Below are positions 41,122 to 51,270 of a stretch of 60,040 bases of DNA, in pieces. A program made the translations under genes and the position numbers. Numbering within the stretch: the stretch's first letter is position 1; each line of letters begins with the position of its first letter. The stretch is taken from NCBI GenBank assembly GCA_001887945.1, contig LDOQ01000255.1, positions 1 to 60,040 on the forward strand. The letters run 5' to 3'. The stretch comes from Spraguea lophii. Its lineage: Eukaryota; Microsporidia; Spragueidae. The notes under the pieces were generated by a model. The model worked only from the letters and a program-made list of their open reading frames with translations, was not told the origin of the DNA and did no database searches.

Positions 41122-41377
41122 AAAAGTATTAATTTTTTTATTTTAATTGATGAAAAACCTTTGATTAAAATAATTATATAATTATTTTTTAATATAAGCA
41201 GAGAATGGCCTTTTGTTTTTAAAAATGAAATAATAATAAATACGATCCAAAAATAAAAAAATAATAATTAATTCTTAACAAAATTCCTGCCATAATTTTA
41301 TTACAGAAAAGAAAATATTTTTTTTAAATCAATTTGAAAAACTGATATTTTTGTTTCAAGTTAAAAGAAAACTCTTT
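41122..41377. other. AT-rich spacer upstream of VMA10
   Basis: Nothing but A/T tracts; the gene's C-run begins at 41378. Confidence 0.5.
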
Positions 41378-41392
41378 CCCCTAACTTGAAAA

Positions 41393-41704
41393 ATGGATAG
41401 TGTTAAAAAACTTATGGAAACTGAACAAAAGGCAGTAAAAATGGTTGAAGATGCAAAAAAGGACAGAGACCTTCTTCTTTCTAAAGCTCAGGAAGATGCA
41501 GAAAATACTGTAAGATTGCGTGTACAAGAAGAAGAAAAATATTTACAGGAATTACAAGTAGCCGAAGAAAAAAAGATAGAAATATTGGAAAAGGTATTGC
41601 AAGAGGAAACTGAACAGAAGATAAGAGAATTGGATGGGATATTAAATGATAAGGATCAATTGATAGCAGAGTTGGTTAGAATTGTGGCTATGAAAGATAA
41701 CTAA
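41393..41704 (+). CDS. VMA10: V-ATPase subunit G
   Basis: A 103-residue subunit of the peripheral stalk of the vacuolar proton pump. It is almost wholly one long charged helix. The N-terminal LMETEQKAVKMVEDAKKDR matches the conserved LLxAExxAxxIVxxARxxR pattern of subunit G, followed by a heptad-like Glu/Lys coiled coil. Length is close to the yeast protein (114). CCCC at 41378-41381 lies 11 bases before the ATG. No neighbour shares its pathway. Confidence 0.88.
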   Translation: MDSVKKLMETEQKAVKMVEDAKKDRDLLLSKAQEDAENTVRLRVQEEEKYLQELQVAEEKKIEILEKVLQEETEQKIRELDGILNDKDQLIAELVRIVAMKDN

Positions 41705-41746
41705 ATTTTTTTTTAAAATTAAAATTTTATTTATGTTAAAATGTAT

Positions 41747-41824
41747 GAATCAAAGTAGATTCGTAGATGTATGTTGGCCTTGAACACAATTTGACTATAA
41801 AGAGAACTGCAACGCAGCCAACAT
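41747..41824 (+). other. Possible structured RNA or hairpin downstream of VMA10
   Basis: A locally GC-richer segment with a 5-bp hairpin (GAATC 41747-41751 with GATTC 41758-41762) and an 8-bp stem ATGTTGGC (41771-41778) with GCCAACAT (41817-41824), followed by GAGGGGGGAAGA. It does not fold as a tRNA and matches no RNA family I know. Confidence 0.3.
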
Positions 41825-42036
41825 GAGGGGGGAAGAAAAAAAATATTTTTATAGATTTTTATTGAAAATTTTTATTTTTCAAAATTTACTTTTTTTAGCG
41901 ATATTGACATATTTGTAATTTATTGCTTTAAAATAAGACGTGTTCTTATCAAATAAATTGGTTTATTATCTATTTATTTATTTAAATAACAATTATGGAA
42001 TTATAAAAATATTTTCATATTTCTATCCTCCAAAAT

Positions 42037-43947
42037 ATGCACGATGTACGTAAAGATATATCAATTTTTAAAAAATATTCAACAAAGAAAATAAAACCAC
42101 GTCCTCTTACTTCTCTTGAACAGAAAAAAATGAAGCGTAAATTAGACGAAGAAGATAAACTTTTAGAACTTCATCCGGAGATAAATGCTTATGATTTTTT
42201 TGAAGAGATAAAACCAATAAAAATATCAGTAGATTTAAAAACCGAACTTCTGCCATTTCAAAAATACGGGGTGTGTTGGATGGCGATGAGAGAGCATTCT
42301 TCAACCAATGGTGGGATATTAGCTGATGAAATGGGTCTTGGTAAAACTATTCAATCTATCGCCATGATTTTAAGTTCTGATCATAGAAAAACATTGATTG
42401 TAACACCAGCAATTGCTTTAAACCAGTGGATATCAGAAATAGAAAATCACACAAAAAATGTCCAAACAATTAAATATTATGGTGCGAATGCAGTTTTGAA
42501 TAATTTATATGATAATTCTATTGTGTTAACTACATACGGTAAAGTAGAATCTGATTATAGAAGAAAAGGCCCATTATTTGATTGTAATTTTTATAGAATA
42601 ATTATAGATGAAGCACATTCAATAAAAGATTCTAAATCTTCTACTTGCACAGCCATCCAGAAAATCAGTGCAGAAAAAAGATGGGGGCTTACTGGAACGC
42701 CGGTTCAAAACCGTGTGAGCGATTTATACTCACTTGTAAGATTCCTACAGTTAGATCCACACAGTTTCTATTTTTGTAAGAAATGCAACTGTAAATCCAA
42801 GACATGGCTTAATAAGAATTCGGGTTTTAGAGGATTTTGTTCCTGTGGCCATTTTTCATCTCAACACTTCAGCTGGTGGAACAGGAATATTTCAACACCT
42901 ATAAAAGATTTCGGATATACAGAGTTAGGCGAAAAAATATTTGGAAAAATGGGTTCAATAACAAAAGCAATAATACTTCGAAGAACAAAAGTTGAGTTAG
43001 AAGAGGAATTATCTATGCCTTCCAAAGCTATTTTTACAGATAGATGTTATTTCAATGAAGAAGAAAAAGATTTTTATCAAAGTTTATATTCCTCTTCCAA
43101 GAGAGAATTTGATACGTATGCCACCAAAGGTGAAGTAAAACATCATTATATAAATATTTTCGCTCTTTTACAAAAAATGCGTATGGCAGCAAATCATCCA
43201 TATCTGGCATTATCTACAAATTACAATCCTATCTGTGGCTATTGTAATGAAGAGGCTAGTGATCCTATAATATCAGAATGTAAACATATTTTTTGTCGAG
43301 AAGAAGCTAAAGCATTTATTCTCGAATCCAATAGATGTCCTGTTTGTAAAGTGAAACTTACAATAGATTTTAACCAAACATATGAAATGGGGAAAATAGA
43401 TTCTATAATAAATACGAGAAATTGGAATAGTTCCACTAAAATAGAAAGACTCTTAGAACATCTACAAAGTGATAACAAACATTTTACCAGCAAAAATATC
43501 ATATTTTCACAATTTGTGAATTTTCTCGAAATTTTACGTTGGAGATTAGAAAGAGCAGGATTCCGCTGTGTAAAAATTTATGGAAATATGAATATAAATG
43601 CAAGAAAGGTAGCACAAGAAGTATTTAATTCAGATCCCAAAATCACGATATTTTTAATATCATTAAAGGCAGGTGGAATAGCTCTTAATCTCACATCCGC
43701 TACACGCGTATTTATTATGGATCCATGGTGGAATCCAGCAGTAGAAGAACAAGCCATGGATAGAATACATAGAATAGGCCAACACAGAGTTATAAGGATA
43801 ATAAAAATTATAGTGCAAGATTCCATAGAATCTAGAATTGTAGAGTTGCAAAAGAAAAAGAAGGCTTTGTTTGATTCTGCAATTGAGAATGATTACAGGG
43901 CCTTGGAACGATTATCTGAAGAAGATTTAGAATTCTTATTTTTATAA
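42037..43947 (+). CDS. RAD16: RAD16-type SNF2 helicase with RING finger
   Basis: A 636-residue SNF2 ATPase. RAD16 with RAD7 recognises lesions in silent DNA during global nucleotide excision repair. Motif I DEMGLGKT is near 97, motif II DEAH near 191, motif III LTGTPVQN near 226. The RAD16-specific Cys-rich insert CKKCNC, FCSCGH and FSWWNRN is at about 248-288. The RING-like segment is at about 399-441, between helicase halves. Motif VI reads DRIHRIGQ near 584. The RING has CGYC, CKHIFC and CPVC, but the sixth ligand position carries Glu instead of Cys. The upstream signal is CCTCC at 42027-42031 rather than a plain C-run. Confidence 0.92.
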   Translation: MHDVRKDISIFKKYSTKKIKPRPLTSLEQKKMKRKLDEEDKLLELHPEINAYDFFEEIKPIKISVDLKTELLPFQKYGVCWMAMREHSSTNGGILADEMGLGKTIQSIAMILSSDHRKTLIVTPAIALNQWISEIENHTKNVQTIKYYGANAVLNNLYDNSIVLTTYGKVESDYRRKGPLFDCNFYRIIIDEAHSIKDSKSSTCTAIQKISAEKRWGLTGTPVQNRVSDLYSLVRFLQLDPHSFYFCKKCNCKSKTWLNKNSGFRGFCSCGHFSSQHFSWWNRNISTPIKDFGYTELGEKIFGKMGSITKAIILRRTKVELEEELSMPSKAIFTDRCYFNEEEKDFYQSLYSSSKREFDTYATKGEVKHHYINIFALLQKMRMAANHPYLALSTNYNPICGYCNEEASDPIISECKHIFCREEAKAFILESNRCPVCKVKLTIDFNQTYEMGKIDSIINTRNWNSSTKIERLLEHLQSDNKHFTSKNIIFSQFVNFLEILRWRLERAGFRCVKIYGNMNINARKVAQEVFNSDPKITIFLISLKAGGIALNLTSATRVFIMDPWWNPAVEEQAMDRIHRIGQHRVIRIIKIIVQDSIESRIVELQKKKKALFDSAIENDYRALERLSEEDLEFLFL

Positions 43948-44264
43948 TTTGTAATAATTTTTATTTTCATTCGATTATCCACCATGAAAATATAAGCAAA
44001 TGAATGTTTTAAATGACTAATATATATCACTACCATTGTATACATTAATATTGCATAATCAAAGTATTATTTGAATAAGCTTTATATTCTTTATTAGAGG
44101 CTATTAACTTTTCTTGCAAGTAAAAAATATTAAAATAAAAATTATTTTAAAAAAACTTTTGAATTTCCATTAAATTTATTATTTCAATTAAAAATTTTTC
44201 AATAATTATTTTTCTTAAAAACTTTTCCTTTCTACGTATTGAAAAATAAAATATTCCATTTTTT
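43948..44264. other. AT-rich spacer upstream of SPB1
   Basis: No gene seen. An in-frame TTG at 44239 extends SPB1 only without an ATG. Confidence 0.5.
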
Positions 44265-44268
44265 CCCC
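44265..44268 (+). promoter_or_regulatory. C-run start signal of SPB1
   Basis: CCCC abuts the ATG at 44269 and fixes the start against the longer open frame. Confidence 0.65.
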
Positions 44269-45879
44269 ATGGGAAGAAAAAAACTTGGAAAAAATCGTTT
44301 AGACAAATATTATCACATGGCAAAAGAACATGGATTCCGTTCTCGTAGTGCATATAAATTATTTCAACTTAATGAAAAGTTTCATTTTCTTGAAAATTGT
44401 ACAACACTTCTTGATCTTTGTGCCGCGCCCGGTGGTTGGATGCAAGTAGCAGAAAAAGAAATAAAAAGTCCAAGAAATAGTCAGCCAATGATACTTGGTG
44501 TGGATTTACATCCAATACGTTCACTTCCTATTTCTAAATCTATCGTGGGTGATATTACAACAGAAAGTTGTTATAGAGATATAAAACAGTTTTTTGGGAA
44601 TAATAAAATTGATGTGATATTACACGATGGTGCACCCAATGTGGGTTCCAATTGGGAGAAGGATGCATATGTGCAAAATGATCTGGCTTTGAATGCACTT
44701 AAATTAGCTACTAAACTTCTTATTCCTGGTGGTGTATTTCTTACAAAAGTTTTTAGATCGAAAGATTATCTTTCTCTTCTTTATGTATTTAATCAATTAT
44801 TTGATAAAGTTGAATCTACTAAGCCATTAAGCTCTCGTTCAGAATCCGCAGAGATATTTATATTTTGTGGTGGATTTAAAAAATTGGATAAAATAGATGA
44901 ATCGTTTTTTGATTCTAATAAAATATTAAACAGCGATACTATAGATGAGAATGAAAAAACATATAAAAAACTAACGTTCGACGAATTATTATTTTCTGCC
45001 AATCCTATTCAGTTGATAAAAAATAATTCTTCTATAACATTTACAGAAGAACATAAAATTTATTTCGATGTTTTTGATGAAGAAACAAGAATACTTCTCA
45101 AAGACTGCCAGGCTATCTGTGATACAGATATTAAAAAAATATTGCGAAAGAGAGATAAAGTTATTAAAAGAATAGATACGCAAACAAAAGTAGAAGACAA
45201 GAAAGTTGTTGTCTCAACGGAAAATAAATTAAAAAAGATAGAAAATATTTTAAAAAAGAAGGAAAGAGATGAAAAGAAAGAAAAAGAATATAAAATGTTG
45301 AGGATGGCACGTTCTAAAATCTTTGAAGAAGATTCTGCTGAAACAGAAGATGAAGAAAATATAAATGACGTAGAGGAAGAAATAGAATTTAAAGAAGAAA
45401 ATAATAGTGAACTTGAAGAATCTGATAGTGAAAGCTTTGATATTTCTTCTGATGATAAAAAATGCTTGGCAGAATTAAAAGAAGATCCTGTTTCTTTTAA
45501 AGAGAATACTGTGGGTAGATATACTTTGTCGAAAGAAGATTATAAAAATTTACCCGACTTTTATAAAGAAGAAGAGAAAGAAAATAAAAAGAAATCGACA
45601 TTATTTAATGATGAATGTAATCCAGAACTATTTAAGAAGGTTCCAAAGAAACAAATCGAAGTCATGGGAAGAAAGATGAAAAGGGCTTTAAAATTTAACA
45701 CGCAAATGGAAAATGAAGATAAAGTAGTTGAACGACCTCTTAGAATAGGCATGAAAAAACAAAAAAAGCAGAAAAAATTGGTTGTACAGAGGAAAGGAAA
45801 GAATTTACAGAAACAGAATGGTAGAATAAAAGTCGTAGATAAAAGAATGAAAAAAGATATAAGAAAACGAAAAAGATAA
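44269..45879 (+). CDS. SPB1: SPB1, rRNA 2'-O-methyltransferase of the nucleolus
   Basis: A 536-residue FtsJ-type methyltransferase. SPB1 methylates the A-loop of large-subunit rRNA and is needed for 60S assembly. The N-terminal domain has MGRKKLGKNRLDKYYHMAKE, RSRSAYKL with catalytic Lys30, SAM motif LDLCAAPGGWMQ near 50, HDGAPNVGSNW with Asp near 120, and FLTKVFRSKDY near 160, giving the K-D-K-E set. A coiled acidic middle and a basic tail (ending KRMKKDIRKRKR) match SPB1 rather than plain TRM7. It is shorter than the yeast protein (841). CCCCATG fixes the start. Confidence 0.93.
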   Translation: MGRKKLGKNRLDKYYHMAKEHGFRSRSAYKLFQLNEKFHFLENCTTLLDLCAAPGGWMQVAEKEIKSPRNSQPMILGVDLHPIRSLPISKSIVGDITTESCYRDIKQFFGNNKIDVILHDGAPNVGSNWEKDAYVQNDLALNALKLATKLLIPGGVFLTKVFRSKDYLSLLYVFNQLFDKVESTKPLSSRSESAEIFIFCGGFKKLDKIDESFFDSNKILNSDTIDENEKTYKKLTFDELLFSANPIQLIKNNSSITFTEEHKIYFDVFDEETRILLKDCQAICDTDIKKILRKRDKVIKRIDTQTKVEDKKVVVSTENKLKKIENILKKKERDEKKEKEYKMLRMARSKIFEEDSAETEDEENINDVEEEIEFKEENNSELEESDSESFDISSDDKKCLAELKEDPVSFKENTVGRYTLSKEDYKNLPDFYKEEEKENKKKSTLFNDECNPELFKKVPKKQIEVMGRKMKRALKFNTQMENEDKVVERPLRIGMKKQKKQKKLVVQRKGKNLQKQNGRIKVVDKRMKKDIRKRKR

Positions 45880-46065
45880 AAAATGTTTTTAAACTTTAAT
45901 AAATCTTTTTTATAAATTTTATTTTCTTTTGATGAAAAATGCAATAAATCTTTTTTTATAAATTTTATTTTTTAAGAAGTGAAAACCACACACAAAAAAT
46001 TTACAAAAATAAAGTTTTGAAAAATACACAATTTATTTTTTTTATTTTTTAAGCCATAACACAAA

Positions 46066-46938
46066 ATGAAAGACACAATAGAAATTTTAAAAGAAATAAC
46101 TCTCAATGAAAAAATATACACAGTATCCATTAACGAAGAATTTCTTCTTACGGGAGGAACATCAAAAAATTTCTATAAAATATTTTATCACGAAGATAAA
46201 GATAATATTAAAATAGAATGTCAACATCAAAAATCCATTCGTTCATCATTTATTCAAGACGATTTTTATGGTTGTGCATCATATGACGGTACCGCAACAA
46301 TATTCCACAATAATGAATATTTAGATATAATAGAAGGACCAGAGACAGAAATCAAAAGTCTAGCAATGAGTCCGGATAAAAAATATATAGGATTACCCAC
46401 TCGTGGAAAAACATTATGGCTTTGTGTTAATAATAACAATTCTTTTGAAATAGACTCCATTGTTGAGGATCACCATCAGGATATTAAAGGAGTAAAATTT
46501 CATAAAAATAAAATATATACATACAGTTATGATAACACTCTAAAAATTTATATAATAGAAAGTGGATTAGAATTAATACAATCAATAGAATTACAAAGTA
46601 CCATATGGAGTATAGTAGTGACAGACAAAAATATTTTTACAGCAGAAGAAAACGGTACAATATCAAAATATACAATGAATGATAAAGGCATATACATTTT
46701 AGAAAAGAAAGAAATATTATCGTATTATCCTATTTATTCAATAACCAGAATAAAAGATTACATAGCCATTATTTCCAATAGAAATAATATTTTACTTTTA
46801 GATTTTGATTTACAAATAATAGAAATTAAAGAAAATGAAGGGACAGAAGATATCAATGAAATAAATAGTTATAATGAATTATTAGTCACGGGAGGAGATG
46901 ATGGAAAAGTTATCATCTACAAATTAAATAATAAATAA
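46066..46938 (+). CDS. CIA1: CIA1/CIAO1, cytosolic iron-sulfur targeting WD40 protein
   Basis: A 290-residue seven-bladed WD40 protein that docks Fe-S cluster cargo to apoproteins at the last step of cytosolic assembly. Diagnostic stretches: KSIRSSFIQDDFYGCASYDG, then IEGPETEIKSLAMSPDKKYI, TRGKTLWLC in place of CSRDKSVWIW, VEDHHQDIKGVKFH (family EHSQDVKHVxWH), and SYDNTLKIY followed by STIWSIV. These repeat order and content as in yeast CIA1. Length is slightly below the usual 330. No clear C-run precedes the ATG. Cytosolic Fe-S assembly is one of the few mitosome-linked pathways kept in microsporidia, which supports the call. Confidence 0.85.
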   Translation: MKDTIEILKEITLNEKIYTVSINEEFLLTGGTSKNFYKIFYHEDKDNIKIECQHQKSIRSSFIQDDFYGCASYDGTATIFHNNEYLDIIEGPETEIKSLAMSPDKKYIGLPTRGKTLWLCVNNNNSFEIDSIVEDHHQDIKGVKFHKNKIYTYSYDNTLKIYIIESGLELIQSIELQSTIWSIVVTDKNIFTAEENGTISKYTMNDKGIYILEKKEILSYYPIYSITRIKDYIAIISNRNNILLLDFDLQIIEIKENEGTEDINEINSYNELLVTGGDDGKVIIYKLNNK

Positions 46939-47191
46939 TGAATAATAATAATATCAATTAATTACAAATAAATATAAAGGTTTACTCGTATTCTTATGAA
47001 AAATAAAAATAAAATGTTATTACCAATATTTTAGAAATAAATTATTTTAATTATAATTGATTAAATTCAAAGAAGAAAATGGAAAGATTAGAAAATGAAA
47101 ACGCTTAAAGAATTATTAAGAAAAAAAATACATCTAAATAATAAAAAATAAAAAGATAGTAGAATATACAAATAAAGTTATAATATTTTAT

Positions 47192-48325
47192 TTACAATAA
47201 CAAATACAAATCTTTTATTTCTTTTTTATCATCTATATTTATATTAGCATCTGTATTATACATTTGATACAACCATAAAAATTCCAATTTATTATTTTTA
47301 TATTTAAATTCTTGATGCTGTAGCTGTATAAAAAATTCTACTAAAAAATAAAATCTTTTTGATGCTATTTTATTATTTTCATTTCTATTGGATGCTATTA
47401 TATCGTTTAAAATAATTTCTATTGGTGGTATAAATATATAATTGTTGGTAGTTAAAGAATTATCATTCTTATTATCATTATGATTCTTATTGACATTATC
47501 ATTTTTACTATTTTTATTATCATTTCTATTATTTCTATCATTCTTATTACGTTCTTTGTAATATTCTATATAATTTATATTTTGTAGTTCTTTTGTTATT
47601 TTATTAATTTTTCTTAACTGTGTATTATTTAATTTATTACTTTTTATTCCTAAGAGAATAGAATTTATAGAATTATAATTTTTATATTTTTTTAATTGTT
47701 TTATTAACATATAAAAAAAATTAAACTGATTTTTATCTTTTTTTATGAACGAAGAGGTTAATTGGCTTAATTTCTTATTTTTTAATTTTATAAGCAAAAG
47801 ATTATTTTTAGTATCATTTTTAGTATCATTTTTAGTATCATTTTTAATATCATCTTTTACATATCCATTATATTCTATAAGTTCCATAGGTTCTACTTTT
47901 TTAAATATTTTTATATCCATTACCGTTAATATTCTAGCAGATTTTTTTATACTGAAAATATCACCTTCTATAGCCTCTTTCATTTTTTTTATTATTTTTT
48001 TATCTTTTTTTTCTTTAAATTTTATTTGGTATTCTGAAAGAATAAATTCATTTTCATTCCATAGAAAATAATCTGTAATATTTTCTTTAAATTGTTTTTT
48101 AAGATGTGCTTGTGATTTAGATAATTTAGAATGATTATCTTCTATAATAGAATCTTTATTCTTATTACATTTATAATGATCATTATCTTCAACAATAACA
48201 TCTTTATCTTTATTACATTTATAATGATCATTATCATCTATAATAGAATCATTATCTTTATTGTTGTTAAAATCTTCTAATTCATTAACAGCATCCTTTA
48301 TCAGATTATTTATTTTGTTAAACAT
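47192..48325 (-). CDS. RasGEF (CDC25-like) domain protein
   Basis: A 377-residue protein. Residues about 110-350 follow the plan of the Ras exchange-factor catalytic domain: ARILTVMDIKIFKKVEPMEL (family LTLxExxLFxxIxPxEL), SSFIKK, NFFYMLIKQLKKYKNYNSIN (family FxxIAxxCxxLxNFNS), LLGIKSNKLNNTQLRKI, FIPPIEIILNDI (family xIPxLGxxLxDL) and FYFLVEFFIQLQHQEFKY. The sequence is very divergent. The N-terminus holds a 17-residue Asp/Asn/Lys repeat; two Asn/Asp/Lys inserts interrupt the domain, one a 12-bp tandem repeat. The start is the first ATG (48325); no C-run is present. If real, it would activate a Ras- or Rap-like GTPase. Confidence 0.6.
   Translation of the reverse strand: MFNKINNLIKDAVNELEDFNNNKDNDSIIDDNDHYKCNKDKDVIVEDNDHYKCNKNKDSIIEDNHSKLSKSQAHLKKQFKENITDYFLWNENEFILSEYQIKFKEKKDKKIIKKMKEAIEGDIFSIKKSARILTVMDIKIFKKVEPMELIEYNGYVKDDIKNDTKNDTKNDTKNNLLLIKLKNKKLSQLTSSFIKKDKNQFNFFYMLIKQLKKYKNYNSINSILLGIKSNKLNNTQLRKINKITKELQNINYIEYYKERNKNDRNNRNDNKNSKNDNVNKNHNDNKNDNSLTTNNYIFIPPIEIILNDIIASNRNENNKIASKRFYFLVEFFIQLQHQEFKYKNNKLEFLWLYQMYNTDANINIDDKKEIKDLYLLL
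47810..47853 (-). repeat. 12-bp tandem repeat inside the RasGEF-like gene
   Basis: Three exact copies of AGTATCATTTTT (plus strand) and a partial fourth. On the minus strand they encode Asn-Asp-Thr-Lys repeats in an insert. Confidence 0.8.
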
Positions 48326-48580
48326 AATAAAATTTTTACAAAAATATTTAAAACATAAAATAACCAATAAAATATTTTTTAATAAAATTTATTTCTATTA
48401 TTTTAAAATGTACAATGATATCATTATATTATTTTCTATACTATTATTTTCCTGTATAAGAGAAGAAAATCTATTATCCAATTATTATTCCATTTATTAT
48501 CTACCTATCATCCATCTATCATCCAATTATCTTATGATCCTATTACCCAATTAACATATATCATTATTTTATCCAATTAT

Positions 48581-48805
48581 TTAGAAGATTATAGATTTTA
48601 ACATTTTCATAGATATATACATTGCCATTAAACTTATATACGGTGATAACCTCTCTCCTATTACCGATGTTTTATAAAAAAAAGAATATACTCCTTTATT
48701 TTGTTTAGATAACATCGATGGAAATAATTTACGAATATATGTTGTGGTGCATATAATAAGAATAAGTAAACGGAATAAGGAATTAAAATTAAATAATGCA
48801 GACAT
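48581..48805 (-). CDS. KISH: KISH/TMEM167 homolog, small Golgi membrane protein
   Basis: A 74-residue protein with N-terminal MSALFNFNSLFRLLILIICT, then YIRKLFPSMLSKQNKGVYSF, GERLSPYIS and a second membrane helix. This is the whole TMEM167/KISH pattern (MSAIFNFQSLL, ICTCAYIRSLAPSLL, GERKSPYV), with the same length and two membrane segments. KISH proteins act in the early secretory pathway. CCCC at 48811-48808 on the coding strand lies two bases before the ATG. A very small protein, easily missed by annotation. Confidence 0.9.
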   Translation of the reverse strand: MSALFNFNSLFRLLILIICTTTYIRKLFPSMLSKQNKGVYSFFYKTSVIGERLSPYISLMAMYISMKMLKSIIF

Positions 48806-49420
48806 TTGGGGTTAATTTGCATTTAAAATAATTTTATCCTTAAAAATTTCATATAAAAAAGAAAAAGATATTTTAAGATTAAGAACATAGTAATCATAAC
48901 AAAGATATATTAAAATGAATTATAACAAAGAAAAAATAAAAAAATCATAAAAAGTATATATATAGTATATGTAATATATTCTTTTAACTTCTGTAAGGAA
49001 ATAATGTTATTTAAATATATTTTTATATGATTTGGTTATTATAATATATAATTGGTTGATGAATTATAATATTTGTTTGAGTAAAGATTATTGATTAATT
49101 AAACAAAATTTATATAAATTAGGAATTTTCCATGGTTCACGAGTGAAAATAAATAAAGATTAATATAAAAGTATCATACTCTGTCAATTCCTTATATAAG
49201 TATATTTTATATAAAGTTTAAAAATCATAGATATTGAATTTTAAAGAGATGAATATTAATATATATAGAAGAAATAGACCAGGCTTGTTTTAGATTTATA
49301 CTCTAAAAAACTAAAGTATTATTATTAATGAAAATATTTAAACCATAAAATATCAATTTGGAAACAACTTAAGATATCATATTTTATAAATAGGAATATT
49401 TAAAATTTTATTATTTTTTT
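48806..49420. other. AT-rich intergenic region
   Basis: No gene seen apart from the KISH C-run. Confidence 0.5.
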
Positions 49421-49672
49421 ATCCGAGGAGGAGAACCACTTATTACTAAAGTTTTACAACTATTAGACTCAAAAATCAGTAAGGATGGAGATCCTAATGT
49501 AAAGATATTAAGGGATCTTTATCTTCTAAAGACTCGTTGTTTGAATCATTTATTTAAAGTGGTCATACTTCCGGAGTATTTTTCTAGAAAGAAAGATTGC
49601 TTAATATTTATATCAAAGGAAGCCTTTTATCTCGGAATAATGGAATGGGAATATGTAGCGAATAATATTTGA
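49421..49672 (+). pseudogene. Orphan coding-like fragment, no start codon
   Basis: An 83-codon open frame ending in TGA at 49670-49672, with higher G+C and codon texture than its surroundings. It has no ATG in frame and begins after a TAG. The middle reads VLQLLDSKISKDGDPNVK and then ILRDLYLLKTRCLNHLFKVV. No family was recognised. It is likely a remnant of a gene or transposon protein. Confidence 0.4.
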
Positions 49673-51270
49673 ACTAATTAAATGATAACCAAAATATTTA
49701 TTTAATAGTATTTATAATTGAATTTCTATTATAAATTGATATTCCTATATTATATTACAATACAAAAAAATTTTAATATGTTTTATTATTAAATAAAAAG
49801 AATTATTTCAAAACAAAATCTATTGTAAAAATTGAATATGTTGTTTTCAGCATCGAATATTAAATAGTAAAACATTTTTAGCCATAGATATTTTATAAAA
49901 ACCTTAATAATGAATATAAATAATGTAAATAAATAATTGTGATAAAGTTTATTTTATTAGCTTTTATTAGATTATAAAGAATATGAAAAGAATTTCTAAC
50001 TTTCTTTTAGAAGAATTTTCTACGAATCAGAATATTTTTAATTAAACTTATAAAAAGCTAACTAAACTTATGACTATAAAAATATAAAATACAATTGAAC
50101 AATAACAACCTAGTATAATTGAATAGAAAAGTTAGGAAAATAACAATTAAATAATAATAATATCCTAATTTCTTATATTAAACTTAATAAATAGATTGAG
50201 AGAAATGAAAAAGATTATATAAATTCTTTTTTTTATTTTCAAAATATAGCTCTACGCTATCTTAAATATATTCTTAATTTTAAAAAAATATAAAAATAAC
50301 TTTTTTAAAACAAGTAAATACAGGAACTATAATTTTCTATAACTAATAAAAACCTGTAAATAAAAATTACAACAAATTGTATTATTCCAATAAAATATAT
50401 TTCCACACCTATAATAAAATAATAATTATTCTGATCAATTTTAATAATTTTTTTCTGTCTAAAATTTCAAATGGAAATGACATTTTTTATTTTTTAAAAA
50501 AGATATCTTTAAGGAGATAGAAAATATTCAATATAATATTTATATTCGTGTAATTATACAATATATAATTTTTTTCAATTTAAAATTTTTTTGAAGTATA
50601 AGAAAAAATCATTATAAAAAAGAAATATTATAATATATTTTATAAAAAGTATAAAATAATAATTTAATAGCATGATAATAGTTTAATAATTTAATAGAGT
50701 AATAGAATAATAATTTAATATTATATTAATAGTTTAATAGAATACTACTAATAGGTTATACTAATTTAATATTATATTAATAATTTAATAAAAATATAGA
50801 ATAATAGAATAATATTTTATATCAAATTACATTAATATGTCTTAGTACCTTAAAATATTATATACATTATATTTTATAAAAAACTGTCATTAAGGAATTT
50901 TGATATTTTTCATTTAATTTACTTTTTAATAATTCTATTAAATTATAATTATAAAAAATATTTTAATTTAATAGAATTATTAAATCTTTATTAAATTATT
51001 TAAACTATTTTTATTATAGTTATTAAACTATTTTATTATTAGTATAATTTTGTTACATTAAAATATTTTTTATCACTTCAAAAAAATTACCTTATCTTTT
51101 GAATATGATTGATATATAAAATTTTTATAATAAAAAATATTGTTTGTATTATATTCTCTAATATCTTTTTATTTTTTATTTTCATGTATTTACATTTTTT
51201 TTTGATTACAAAAAAATTATCCTAAAAAAGTGATATTGCATCTATTAAAAAAGAAATTAAAAATCAGAGT
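49673..51270. other. AT-rich intergenic region with TTTAATA-type low complexity
   Basis: 1.6 kb upstream of the forkhead gene. From about 50660 to 50860 it is dominated by AATAATTTAATA-like units. No gene seen. Confidence 0.5.

Noticed and set aside
41771..41824. A tRNA with acceptor stem TGTTGGC/GCCAACA
   Set aside because: The enclosed length is far too short for a tRNA and no T-arm consensus is present.
48410..48554. A 48-codon plus-strand frame with a hydrophobic start
   Set aside because: It lies in TATC/CCAATTA low-complexity DNA with no start signal or recognisable product.
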